Of a stretch of 18,654 nucleotides of DNA, positions 1 through 8,183 are shown one piece after another. The notes under the pieces were generated by a model that had not been told where the DNA came from, did not search any database, and was given only the letters and a program-made list of their open reading frames with translations. Source of the stretch: Sulfurimicrobium sp964552675 (lineage in GTDB: Bacteria; Pseudomonadota; Gammaproteobacteria; Burkholderiales; Sulfuricellaceae); contig CAZKHJ010000037.1 of the NCBI GenBank assembly GCA_964552675.1, forward strand, positions 1 through 18,654, written 5' to 3'. Numbering within the stretch: the first letter of the stretch is position 1; every line of letters begins with the position of its first letter. The position numbers and the translations under genes were made by a program.

Positions 1-1997
<1,997 letters not shown>

Positions 1998-2002
1998 TTG
2001 GA

Positions 2003-2040
2003 GGAACCTGTTTGACAGGTTCCGTATCGCGGAATATCAT
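2003..2040 (+). promoter_or_regulatory. higBA promoter with overlapping palindrome
   Basis: A near-consensus sigma-70 promoter is visible: -35 TTGACA at 2012-2017, 17-bp spacer, -10 TATCAT at 2035-2040. The -35 lies in a perfect inverted repeat GGAACCTG-TTTGA-CAGGTTCC (2003-2023). HigA-type antitoxins repress their own operon by binding such palindromes, so this is the likely operator (inference). The predicted start site (about 2047) falls on the higB ATG at 2046. The repeat could also fold in the clpB transcript, but no T-run follows it. Confidence 0.65.
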
Positions 2041-2045
2041 CGGCC

Positions 2046-2324
2046 ATGATTCATTCGTTCGCATGCCCGGACACCGAGGCCTTATTTCACAGCCAGGATG
2101 TATCGCTCTTCAGGAATATCGAGCGGGTGGCGCGCCGCAAATTGCTCCAGCTTCATGCCGCCACCGAACTCGGCAGTTTGAAAATTCCGCCGGGGAACCG
2201 CCTGGAAATGCTGAAAGGCAATCGCAAGGGGCAGTGCAGCATCCGAATCAACGACCAGTGGCGAGTTTGTTTCGTGTGGCGCGAGGATGGCGCGCATGAT
2301 GTTGAAATCGTGGATTACCATTAG
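2046..2324 (+). CDS. higB: HigB-type mRNA interferase toxin (RelE superfamily)
   Basis: A 92-residue RelE-fold toxin of the HigB branch, expected to cleave mRNA on translating ribosomes. The N-terminus MIHSF and C-terminus EIVDYH match the HigB pattern end to end, which supports the ATG at 2046 although no Shine-Dalgarno precedes it. Residues corresponding to those implicated in Proteus vulgaris HigB activity (as I recall them: K57, R73, D90, Y91, H92) are present at the same numbers, while the His at 54 is Glu here. Toxin-before-antitoxin order is the HigBA hallmark. higA follows after 20 nt. Likely autorepressed through the palindrome at 2003-2023. Fold and pairing are secure; activity is not shown by sequence. 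Confidence 0.9.
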   Translation: MIHSFACPDTEALFHSQDVSLFRNIERVARRKLLQLHAATELGSLKIPPGNRLEMLKGNRKGQCSIRINDQWRVCFVWREDGAHDVEIVDYH

Positions 2325-2344
2325 ATCCACAGGAGTATCAGGAA

Positions 2345-2650
2345 ATGGCACAACTGCTTGATGAAATTCACCCCGGTGAGATCCTTCTGGAAGAATTCAT
2401 GAAACCCATGGGGATCACCGCCCGCAAACTGGCTGCTGACATTGATGTTTCACCCAGCCGCATCAGTGAACTGGTACATGGGACGCGGCCTGTCACCGCC
2501 GATACTGCCTTGCGACTTGGGCTTTATTTCGAGATGGAGCCGCGTTTCTGGCTGAATCTGCAAAGTGAGTACGACATGCGGATGGCCGTGCGCAATCTTA
2601 AAGACAAGATTGCGCCGCGTATCCGGTCGCTTCACCCGATCATTGCATAG
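2345..2650 (+). CDS. higA: HigA-type antitoxin, XRE-family helix-turn-helix protein
   Basis: A 101-residue antitoxin that should bind and neutralise the upstream HigB and repress the operon. The N-terminal HPGEILLEEFMKPMGIT and the helix-turn-helix (about residues 25-60, ARKLAADIDVSPSRISELVHG) are typical of the HigA/VapI group of XRE regulators, followed by the family's R-F-W-L-N-L-Q segment. The start has a good Shine-Dalgarno (AGGAG, about 10 nt upstream). It lies 20 nt after higB and is almost certainly co-transcribed. The protein has normal length for the family and no visible defect. Confidence 0.92.
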   Translation: MAQLLDEIHPGEILLEEFMKPMGITARKLAADIDVSPSRISELVHGTRPVTADTALRLGLYFEMEPRFWLNLQSEYDMRMAVRNLKDKIAPRIRSLHPIIA

Positions 2651-2677
2651 GGCACTTCCCCTCGTTTCAGGGGTGGC

Positions 2678-3145
2678 ATGAAAAACGATACCACCATCCT
2701 TGCTGTGATCGATGCTGAATTTGGTGTCGTTCCCCGACCCGAGCATTTCACCGATTTTTCCCATTGCTGCGAGTGTGCCGAACACGACGAAACCCTGCGC
2801 TCCCGTGATCGGGCGTCGTTGCGCATCGAGGATGTCGGCAATCCTGGGTGGGATCCCTTGTGTTTCTGTTCGGCCGAGGGGATTGCCTATTTTTTTCCCG
2901 CGCTGGTCCGGCTCGCGCTGGCTGGGCCAGCCGGGGAATCTGGCTGGTACGGCGAGCAGCTGGTGTTTCACCTCTATTACGGCTATCGGGATAACCGCTT
3001 CTACCTTTATTGCCGTCCCTCCCAGCGCGCGGCGGTGGCCGGGTTTCTCGCGCATCTGATCGACACCCGCGCCACGCTCATCGATGACCATGCCAGCGCG
3101 GATGAATTCCTGCGCTGTCACGAACTGTGGCACGAAGCCGGCTGA
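2678..3145 (+). CDS. conserved-looking hypothetical protein, Cys/His-rich, 155 aa
   Basis: Function not recognised; it faintly recalls a small DUF family (possibly DUF6714) but this is only a memory-based guess. Visible features: clustered potential metal ligands H29-C30-C31-x-C33, C62-x-C64, C112 and C147-H148; no signal peptide; no membrane span; soluble aromatic-rich middle (WYGEQLVFHLYYGYR). The start is preceded by AGGGG nine nt upstream, inside a short CCCCT/AGGGG hairpin (2658-2673). It begins 27 nt after higA on the same strand, so it may be read through from the higBA promoter, and it lies upstream of the ClpX-like gene. GC-rich codon use like its neighbours supports a real gene. Confidence 0.75.
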   Translation: MKNDTTILAVIDAEFGVVPRPEHFTDFSHCCECAEHDETLRSRDRASLRIEDVGNPGWDPLCFCSAEGIAYFFPALVRLALAGPAGESGWYGEQLVFHLYYGYRDNRFYLYCRPSQRAAVAGFLAHLIDTRATLIDDHASADEFLRCHELWHEAG

Positions 3146-3216
3146 GTACAGGGCTCCCCGGCAGGCTGGGGTGATGTTAGAGTACGGCTGATCGTGATTA
3201 CAGTGCGGAGAATGGC

Positions 3217-4236
3217 ATGGACAGCCCCAACAGCCAGCAAACAACGGGAAAGAAACTGACCCCTAGCGCCATCGCCGGCTATCTTGACCAGTATGTGGTC
3301 GGTCAGGATGAGGCCAAGAAGATTCTCGCGGTGGCGGTATATGCCCATTACCGCAAGCTCGGCAGGCAGCGGCCGGGCGCGGTCGAGATCGCCAAGAGCA
3401 ATATCCTGCTGATCGGCCCGACTGGTACCGGCAAGACCCTGCTGTGCGAAACCCTGTCGCGCATTCTGCGCGTGCCTTTCGTCACTGCCAATGCCACCTC
3501 GCTGGCTCAGTCCAAATATGTCAATGAAGAAATCGGGGCGGTGTTGCTGCGCCTGGTGGAGAAAGCTGACGGCGATATTGCCAAGGCCCAGCGCGGCATC
3601 GTCTTCATTGACGAGATCGACAAGCTGAAGTCGCCTGAGGGCGAGCAGCGCAGCACCTCCGGTGAACGGGTGCAGCATGCCCTGCTGAAAATCATGGAAG
3701 GCGCGCCAGTCAGGCTGGACGGCGCGCAAACCCTCGATACTTCCAACATCCTGTTCATTTGCGCCGGGGCTTTTGTCGGCCTGGAAAATATCACCGCTAC
3801 CACCCATGCCTTCGGCTTCATTTCGATCGCTGACAGCGACAATCAGAAAATCCTCGACCGGCTGAATTCGCGCGTGAAGCCGACCGATTTGTTCGCTTTC
3901 GGGCTGATTCCGGAATTTGCCGGGCGCCTGCCCATCATTGCCAATCTCCAGAACCTGTCCAAGGATTTGCTGGTGAAAATCATGGTCGAGCCGCGCAACT
4001 CGATCTATAACCAGTTTCGCGAAATGTTCAGCGACGAGGGCGTCGAGCTGGAGATCGAGCACGCGGTGTTCCGCCAGATCGCCGAGCTGGCCTTCGAATA
4101 CAAGGTCGGTGCGCGCAGCCTGAGGGGAATTTTCGTGGAAATGATCACGCCCGTGCTGTACCAGATTCCCGACCGGCCCGAGATCCGCAAGGTGGTGATC
4201 AGGTCGCTGTTCGAGGAGCCCGAGCTGGTGAGCTAA
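3217..4236 (+). CDS. ClpX-like AAA+ ATPase lacking the zinc-binding domain
   Basis: A 339-residue paralogue of the ClpX unfoldase. Present: the ClpX N-terminal AAA+ entry (LDQYVVGQDEAKK, residues 23-35), Walker A GPTGTGKT (67-74), Walker B VFIDEID (129-135), arginine finger in PEFAGR (R237) and sensor 2 GARSLR (299-303). Different from true ClpX (about 424 aa): no N-terminal Cys4 zinc domain; pore-1 loop KYVN (100-103) instead of GYVG; the long RKH loop is missing, with LDGAQTLDTSNIL in its place; the ClpP-docking IGF tripeptide appears as FGF (199-201). It should hydrolyse ATP and remodel proteins, but ClpP docking and substrate grip may be altered. Start chosen by GGAGA upstream. It should be annotated as ClpX-like rather than clpX. 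Confidence 0.88.
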   Translation: MDSPNSQQTTGKKLTPSAIAGYLDQYVVGQDEAKKILAVAVYAHYRKLGRQRPGAVEIAKSNILLIGPTGTGKTLLCETLSRILRVPFVTANATSLAQSKYVNEEIGAVLLRLVEKADGDIAKAQRGIVFIDEIDKLKSPEGEQRSTSGERVQHALLKIMEGAPVRLDGAQTLDTSNILFICAGAFVGLENITATTHAFGFISIADSDNQKILDRLNSRVKPTDLFAFGLIPEFAGRLPIIANLQNLSKDLLVKIMVEPRNSIYNQFREMFSDEGVELEIEHAVFRQIAELAFEYKVGARSLRGIFVEMITPVLYQIPDRPEIRKVVIRSLFEEPELVS

Positions 4237-4253
4237 GGCGCCACTGATTCATT

Positions 4254-4285
4254 CCCTCCCCCTTGAAGGGGGAGGGGTTTGTTTT
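4254..4285 (+). terminator. Rho-independent terminator after the ClpX-like gene
   Basis: A perfect 9-bp GC-rich stem CCCTCCCCC / GGGGGAGGG with loop TTGAA, followed by the T-rich tail GTTTGTTTT. It lies 17 nt after the ClpX-like stop and between two convergent genes, where it would end rightward transcripts. The opposite strand has no T-run, so leftward termination is not indicated. Confidence 0.85.
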
Positions 4286-4306
4286 GGTGAATAAATCAGC
4301 GCTTCC

Positions 4307-4834
4307 CTAACTCCTGAGCAGCACCAGCATGGCCCCGCTTCCCCCGTCCATCGCCCTGGCCTGGCAGAAGGCGAGGATTTCCTCGCGCTGCATCAGCCAG
4401 TGGGCGACCTTGTTTTTCAGCACCGGCTCGCGGTTCTTGGAGCGCAGCCCCTTGCCGTGAATGATGCGCACGCAGCGCAGCCCGGATTTCTGGCAGTGGT
4501 GGAGAAACTGGACCAGTTCCAGCTTGGCTTCGGCTGAAGTTAACCCGTGCAGGTCGAGTTCGCCCTGGGTGACCCAGTGGCCACGGCGCAGCTTGCGCAG
4601 CACGGCGAATTGCAGGCCGTGGCGGAGGAAAACCAGTTCCTCGCCGCTTTCCAGGCTGTCGGCCCAGTAGACGTGGTCGCTGAGGGAATCCGCTAGCACC
4701 TCGCGCTGGTCGCGCAGGCTCTGGCGGGGAATGGGCCTGGGCTTGCGCGGCGGATGAAGAAACCTGTGCCCATGGCGCAGCGGTCTGGCATCGCCGACCG
4801 CTGAGCGGAACAGATTCAGGTCATCTTCCTCCAC
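4307..4834 (-). CDS. Smr-domain protein (MutS2/SmrA-like putative endonuclease)
   Basis: Small MutS-related (Smr) domain protein; such domains act as nucleases or nucleic-acid binding modules. The C-terminal half shows the Smr signatures LDLHG and IIHGKG, with the N-terminal part basic and Pro/Arg-rich as in free-standing proteobacterial Smr proteins. The GTG at 4834 gives 175 residues beginning VEEDDLNLF, which resembles the acidic start of relatives and avoids overlap with trxB. An in-frame ATG at 4885 would overlap trxB by 35 nt and add 17 unlikely residues. No strong Shine-Dalgarno supports either start. It is the last gene of the leftward group and faces the terminator at 4254. The biological substrate is unknown. 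Confidence 0.85.
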   Translation of the reverse strand: MEEDDLNLFRSAVGDARPLRHGHRFLHPPRKPRPIPRQSLRDQREVLADSLSDHVYWADSLESGEELVFLRHGLQFAVLRKLRRGHWVTQGELDLHGLTSAEAKLELVQFLHHCQKSGLRCVRIIHGKGLRSKNREPVLKNKVAHWLMQREEILAFCQARAMDGGSGAMLVLLRS

Positions 4835-4850
4835 CGCTCGACACGCCGGC

Positions 4851-5804
4851 TTACTTGTGCAGGTTGTCGAGGTAGCGCTCGGCATCGAGCGCGGCCTGGC
4901 AGCCGGTGCCGGCGCTGGTGATGGCCTGGCGGTAGATGTGGTCCTGCACGTCGCCGGCGGCGAAGATGCCGGGGATGCTGGTCTGGGTGGCGAAGCCGTT
5001 GCGGCCGCCCTGGGTCACGATGTAGCCGCCATCCAGTTCCAGTTGGCCGGTGAAAATGTCGGTGTTGGGTTTGTGGCCGATGGCGATGAAAATGCCTTGC
5101 AGGGCGATGTCCTTGGTGGCGCCGTTCTGCACGTTCTTGAGGCGCATGCCGGTGACGCCGGACTTGTCGCCCAGCACTTCATCCAGCTCGCAGAAGGCTT
5201 CCAGGGTGATATTGCCGTTCTTGATGCGGTCCATCAGCTTGTCCACCATGATTTTTTCCGCCTTGAAGGTGTCGCGGCGGTGCACCAGGGTGACGTGCCT
5301 GGCGATGTTGGACAGGTACAGGGCTTCTTCGAGGGCGGAATTGCCGCCGCCGACCACGGCCACGTCCTGGTTCTTGTAGAAGAAGCCGTCGCAGGTGGCG
5401 CAGCCGGACACGCCGCGGCCCATGAAGGCCTGTTCCGAGGGCAGGCCGAGATATCTGGCGGATGCGCCGGTGGCAATGATGAGCGCATCGCAGGTGTAGG
5501 TGCCGGCATCGCCGATCAGGGTGAAGGGTTTTTCATTCAGTTTGGCGGTGTGAATCTGGTCGAAGATGATTTCGGTGTTGAAGCGTTCGGCATGTTTCTG
5601 GAAGCGTTCCATCAGCGCCGGGCCCATCACGCCGTCCACGTCGGCCGGCCAGTTATCCACTTCGGTGGTGGTGGTGAGCTGGCCGCCCTGCTGCATGCCG
5701 GTGATCATGACCGGCTTGAGGTTGGCGCGCGCAGCGTAGATGGCGGCGGTGTAGCCGGCGGGGCCGGAGCCGAGGATAAGCAGTTGGCTGTGTTTGACGC
5801 TCAT
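4851..5804 (-). CDS. trxB: thioredoxin-disulfide reductase
   Basis: FAD-dependent enzyme that passes electrons from NADPH to thioredoxin in the cytosol. At 317 residues it has the usual low-molecular-weight length. Visible motifs: N-terminal FAD-binding GSGPAG (12-17), redox-active C135-A-T-C138-D-G, NADPH-binding VVGGGNSALEEALYLS, and the C-terminal FAD motif GIFAAGDVQD. The ATG at 5804 has GGAG about 11 nt upstream. It lies 70 nt downstream of the cytochrome c gene and 16 nt upstream of the Smr gene's GTG, so it may be co-transcribed with them. All motifs are intact. Confidence 0.97.
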   Translation of the reverse strand: MSVKHSQLLILGSGPAGYTAAIYAARANLKPVMITGMQQGGQLTTTTEVDNWPADVDGVMGPALMERFQKHAERFNTEIIFDQIHTAKLNEKPFTLIGDAGTYTCDALIIATGASARYLGLPSEQAFMGRGVSGCATCDGFFYKNQDVAVVGGGNSALEEALYLSNIARHVTLVHRRDTFKAEKIMVDKLMDRIKNGNITLEAFCELDEVLGDKSGVTGMRLKNVQNGATKDIALQGIFIAIGHKPNTDIFTGQLELDGGYIVTQGGRNGFATQTSIPGIFAAGDVQDHIYRQAITSAGTGCQAALDAERYLDNLHK

Positions 5805-5874
5805 AAGGGTTACTCCAGGGGTAAATTAGGGGGGATTCGGGCCTGATATTGGGTTCAGGCGGATTTTATCAAGC

Positions 5875-6180
5875 TTATTTCAGGTGATAGTAAGTGGCGT
5901 TCAGATAGGCCGCGACATGGGCCTCGTCTTCCGGGAACCAGCCGGCGCCGACATTGTTGTTGCAGGCCTTGACGCGGGAGCCGAGCTGCTGCTGGCTGGT
6001 GACTTTGCGGTCGGCACGGGTATACATCTTGCTGCCGTCCTCGCCGAATTTCGAGGCGTGGCAGGCGATGCAGGACTTGTCGTGCAGGGCCTTGCCGATT
6101 TTCGCATCGCCATTTTCTGCGGCAAAAACGGGTGCGGCGGCAAGCAGGGCAAGGCCCAGGATGGCAGGAAAATTTTTCAT
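5875..6180 (-). CDS. small periplasmic c-type cytochrome
   Basis: A 101-residue exported monohaem cytochrome c, expected to shuttle electrons in the periplasm. Residues 1-20 form a clear signal peptide ending VFA-A; haem attachment is C37-I-A-C40-H41. The sequence after the haem motif (KMYTRADRK, then VKACNNNVGAGWFPEDE...YLN) belongs to a recurring proteobacterial small-cytochrome type. No Met occurs in the last 49 residues; the only Met after the haem site is M52, so the sixth haem ligand is uncertain (M52, an Asn or a His). Shine-Dalgarno AGGGAGA precedes the ATG. A perfect TTGACA lies at 6242-6247 on the minus strand, but its -10 is weak. The physiological partner is unknown. Confidence 0.9.
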   Translation of the reverse strand: MKNFPAILGLALLAAAPVFAAENGDAKIGKALHDKSCIACHASKFGEDGSKMYTRADRKVTSQQQLGSRVKACNNNVGAGWFPEDEAHVAAYLNATYYHLK

Positions 6181-6243
6181 CGAAGTTCTCCCTAAACGGA
6201 TTGATGAGGTTGAATTACTTTAGCAAATAACTCGGATATGGTG

Positions 6244-7494
6244 TCAATTATGCGCCATGAATGCCCGCAGATGCGCTACCCGCTGGCTGGCGGCGGGGTG
6301 CGAGTCGTAGAACAGCGAGTGCAGCGGGTCGGGCGTAAGCGTGGCGGCATTGTCGTTGTAAAGTTTTACCAGCGCGTGAATCAGGTGCTCGCCGCTGGCG
6401 TTTTCCGCCGCGTAGCGGTCGGCTTCGAATTCGTGCTTGCGCGAATACAGGCTGGACAGGGGGTGAAACAGGAAGGTGAATACCGGGCTGACCAGCAGGA
6501 ACAGCAGCAGGGCCACATCGGTGCTGCGGCTGCTGACGCCCAGTCCCTGGTAGAACCAGTCCTGCGGCATGAGCCAGCCGAGCAGCCACAGCCCCGCCAG
6601 ACTGAGGACAAACAGGGTGGCGATGCGCTTGATGACATGGCGACGCTTGAAATGGCCCAGTTCGTGGGCCAGCACCGCCTCGATCTCATCATGGTCGAGA
6701 CGCGACAGCAGGGTATCGAAAAACACGATGCGCTTGGATGCGCCCAGCCCGCTGAAATAGGCGTTGCCGTGGCTGGTGCGGCGGGAGCCGTCCATGACGA
6801 ACAGGCCCTGGGACCTGAAGCCGCATTTTTGCAGCAGGGCTTCGATGCGCGCGGCCAGCGCCTGGTCCTGCAGCGGCGTGAACTTGTTGAACAGGGGGGC
6901 GATCACCGTGGGGTAGAGCATCAGGATGGCCAGGTTGAAGCCCATCCAGGCGAGCCAGACATACAGCCACCAGTAGCTGCCCATTTCACCCATCAGCCAC
7001 AGCACGCCGAGCAGCAGCGGGATGCCCAGCGCCGCGCCGAGCAGCGCCTGCTTGAGCAGATCGGCAAGGAACAGCCCGAGCGTCATCTTGTTGAAATCGA
7101 AGCGTGCGTCAATCACGAAGGTGCGATACAGGCTGAGAGGCAGTTCGAGCAGGCTGGAAATCACCAGCACGCTGATGATCAGTGCCACGCCGCGCCACAG
7201 GCCGCTGCCCAGCAGTCCCTGCCAGAAACCGGCGAGCGTCTGGATGCCGCCTCCCAGGGTGAAGGCCAGCAGCAGGGTCGTGTCCAGCAGGATGTGGAAC
7301 AGGCCGAGGCGGGTTTTGGCGCTGGAATAATCCGCTGCTTTCTGGTGCGATGCGAGCCCGATATGAGCGGCGAAATCCACCGGCACGGCGTTGCGGTGCA
7401 GACGGATATGGCGCAGGTGGCGCTGTGCCAGCCACAGGCGGATGGCGGTGGTGACGGCCAGGGTGGCGATGAAGATCTGGGTGAAAAGCGGCAT
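6244..7494 (-). CDS. M48-family membrane metallopeptidase (Ste24/HtpX-like)
   Basis: Integral-membrane zinc protease of family M48, closest in layout to the Ste24 (CAAX protease 1) type. From the ATG at 7494 it has 416 residues. The zinc site is HELGH (277-281) with the third ligand in the later FEADRYA motif; the family segment NAYFSGLG lies just before. Several hydrophobic spans are visible: an N-terminal one, a cluster between about residues 65 and 195, and two after HELGH. A TTG at 7503 would add three residues; the ATG is preferred. Bacteria generally lack prenylated CAAX proteins, so a role in membrane-protein quality control is more likely (inference). It is divergent from orn, with about 77 nt between starts. 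Confidence 0.93.
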   Translation of the reverse strand: MPLFTQIFIATLAVTTAIRLWLAQRHLRHIRLHRNAVPVDFAAHIGLASHQKAADYSSAKTRLGLFHILLDTTLLLAFTLGGGIQTLAGFWQGLLGSGLWRGVALIISVLVISSLLELPLSLYRTFVIDARFDFNKMTLGLFLADLLKQALLGAALGIPLLLGVLWLMGEMGSYWWLYVWLAWMGFNLAILMLYPTVIAPLFNKFTPLQDQALAARIEALLQKCGFRSQGLFVMDGSRRTSHGNAYFSGLGASKRIVFFDTLLSRLDHDEIEAVLAHELGHFKRRHVIKRIATLFVLSLAGLWLLGWLMPQDWFYQGLGVSSRSTDVALLLFLLVSPVFTFLFHPLSSLYSRKHEFEADRYAAENASGEHLIHALVKLYNDNAATLTPDPLHSLFYDSHPAASQRVAHLRAFMAHN

Positions 7495-7571
7495 GGGTGG
7501 CAAAGGACTCGGGATGACGATTGATCGGGCTCATGCCACAATATATGGCTGAATTCGCATGGGACAATAGT

Positions 7572-8117
7572 ATGGCACAAGAGAACAGCAACCTTGTCTG
7601 GCTGGACATGGAAATGAGCGGCCTCAACCCGGACAGCGATCGCATTCTGGAAGTGGCGCTGGTGGTGACCGATGCCCAGCTCAACACAGTGGCGGAGGCG
7701 CCGGTGCTGGTAGTGCACCAGTCCCATGCCGTGCTCGACGGCATGGACAACTGGAACAAGGGCACGCATGGCAAATCCGGCCTGATCGACAAGGTCAAGG
7801 CTTCGAAACTGGATGATGCCGAGGTGGAAGCGATGATGATTGCCTTCCTGCAGCAGCATGTTGGTGCAGGAAAGTCACCGATGTGCGGCAATTCCATCTG
7901 CCAGGACCGGCGTTTCCTGGCCCGCTACATGCCCAGGCTGGAAGCTTATTTCCACTACCGCAACCTGGATGTGAGCACCATCAAGGAACTGGCGCGACGC
8001 TGGCAGCCGGCCCTGTATGATGGCTTCAAGAAGGAAAACAAACACGAGGCCCTGGCGGATATTTACGAGTCCATCAGCGAACTCAAGTATTACCGCGAGC
8101 ATTTCATCAGGGGTTGA
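7572..8117 (+). CDS. orn: oligoribonuclease
   Basis: DEDDh 3'-5' exoribonuclease that degrades di- to pentaribonucleotides, including pGpG from cyclic di-GMP breakdown. The 181-residue protein matches the Orn family end to end: D12 and E14 in WLDMEMSG, D112 in CQDRRF, H158 and D163 in KHEALADI, with the C-terminus YYREHFI. The ATG at 7572 puts D12 and E14 at the same numbers as in E. coli Orn; upstream in-frame TTG and ATG codons (7521, 7533, 7545) would add residues without family support. It is divergent from the M48 peptidase gene and 66 nt upstream of glgP. The gene is intact. Confidence 0.97.
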   Translation: MAQENSNLVWLDMEMSGLNPDSDRILEVALVVTDAQLNTVAEAPVLVVHQSHAVLDGMDNWNKGTHGKSGLIDKVKASKLDDAEVEAMMIAFLQQHVGAGKSPMCGNSICQDRRFLARYMPRLEAYFHYRNLDVSTIKELARRWQPALYDGFKKENKHEALADIYESISELKYYREHFIRG

Positions 8118-8183
8118 TTCTAGCAGCATGCTAGGCACGGGATTTGCTGCGCTAACCTGACCGAAGACAAGCGAAGGACTGGC

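Noticed and set aside
2658..2673. CCCCT/AGGGG hairpin that could hide the ribosome site of the 155-aa gene
   Set aside because: Five base pairs only; translational control cannot be supported from this alone.
4835..4885. ATG at 4885 as start of the Smr-domain protein
   Set aside because: It overlaps the 3' end of trxB by 35 nt and adds 17 residues unlike the family; the GTG at 4834 gives a family-like N-terminus.
8120..8134. CTAGCA-GCA-TGCTAG hairpin after orn
   Set aside because: Only 6 bp with no T-tract; too weak for a terminator and no regulator motif recognised.
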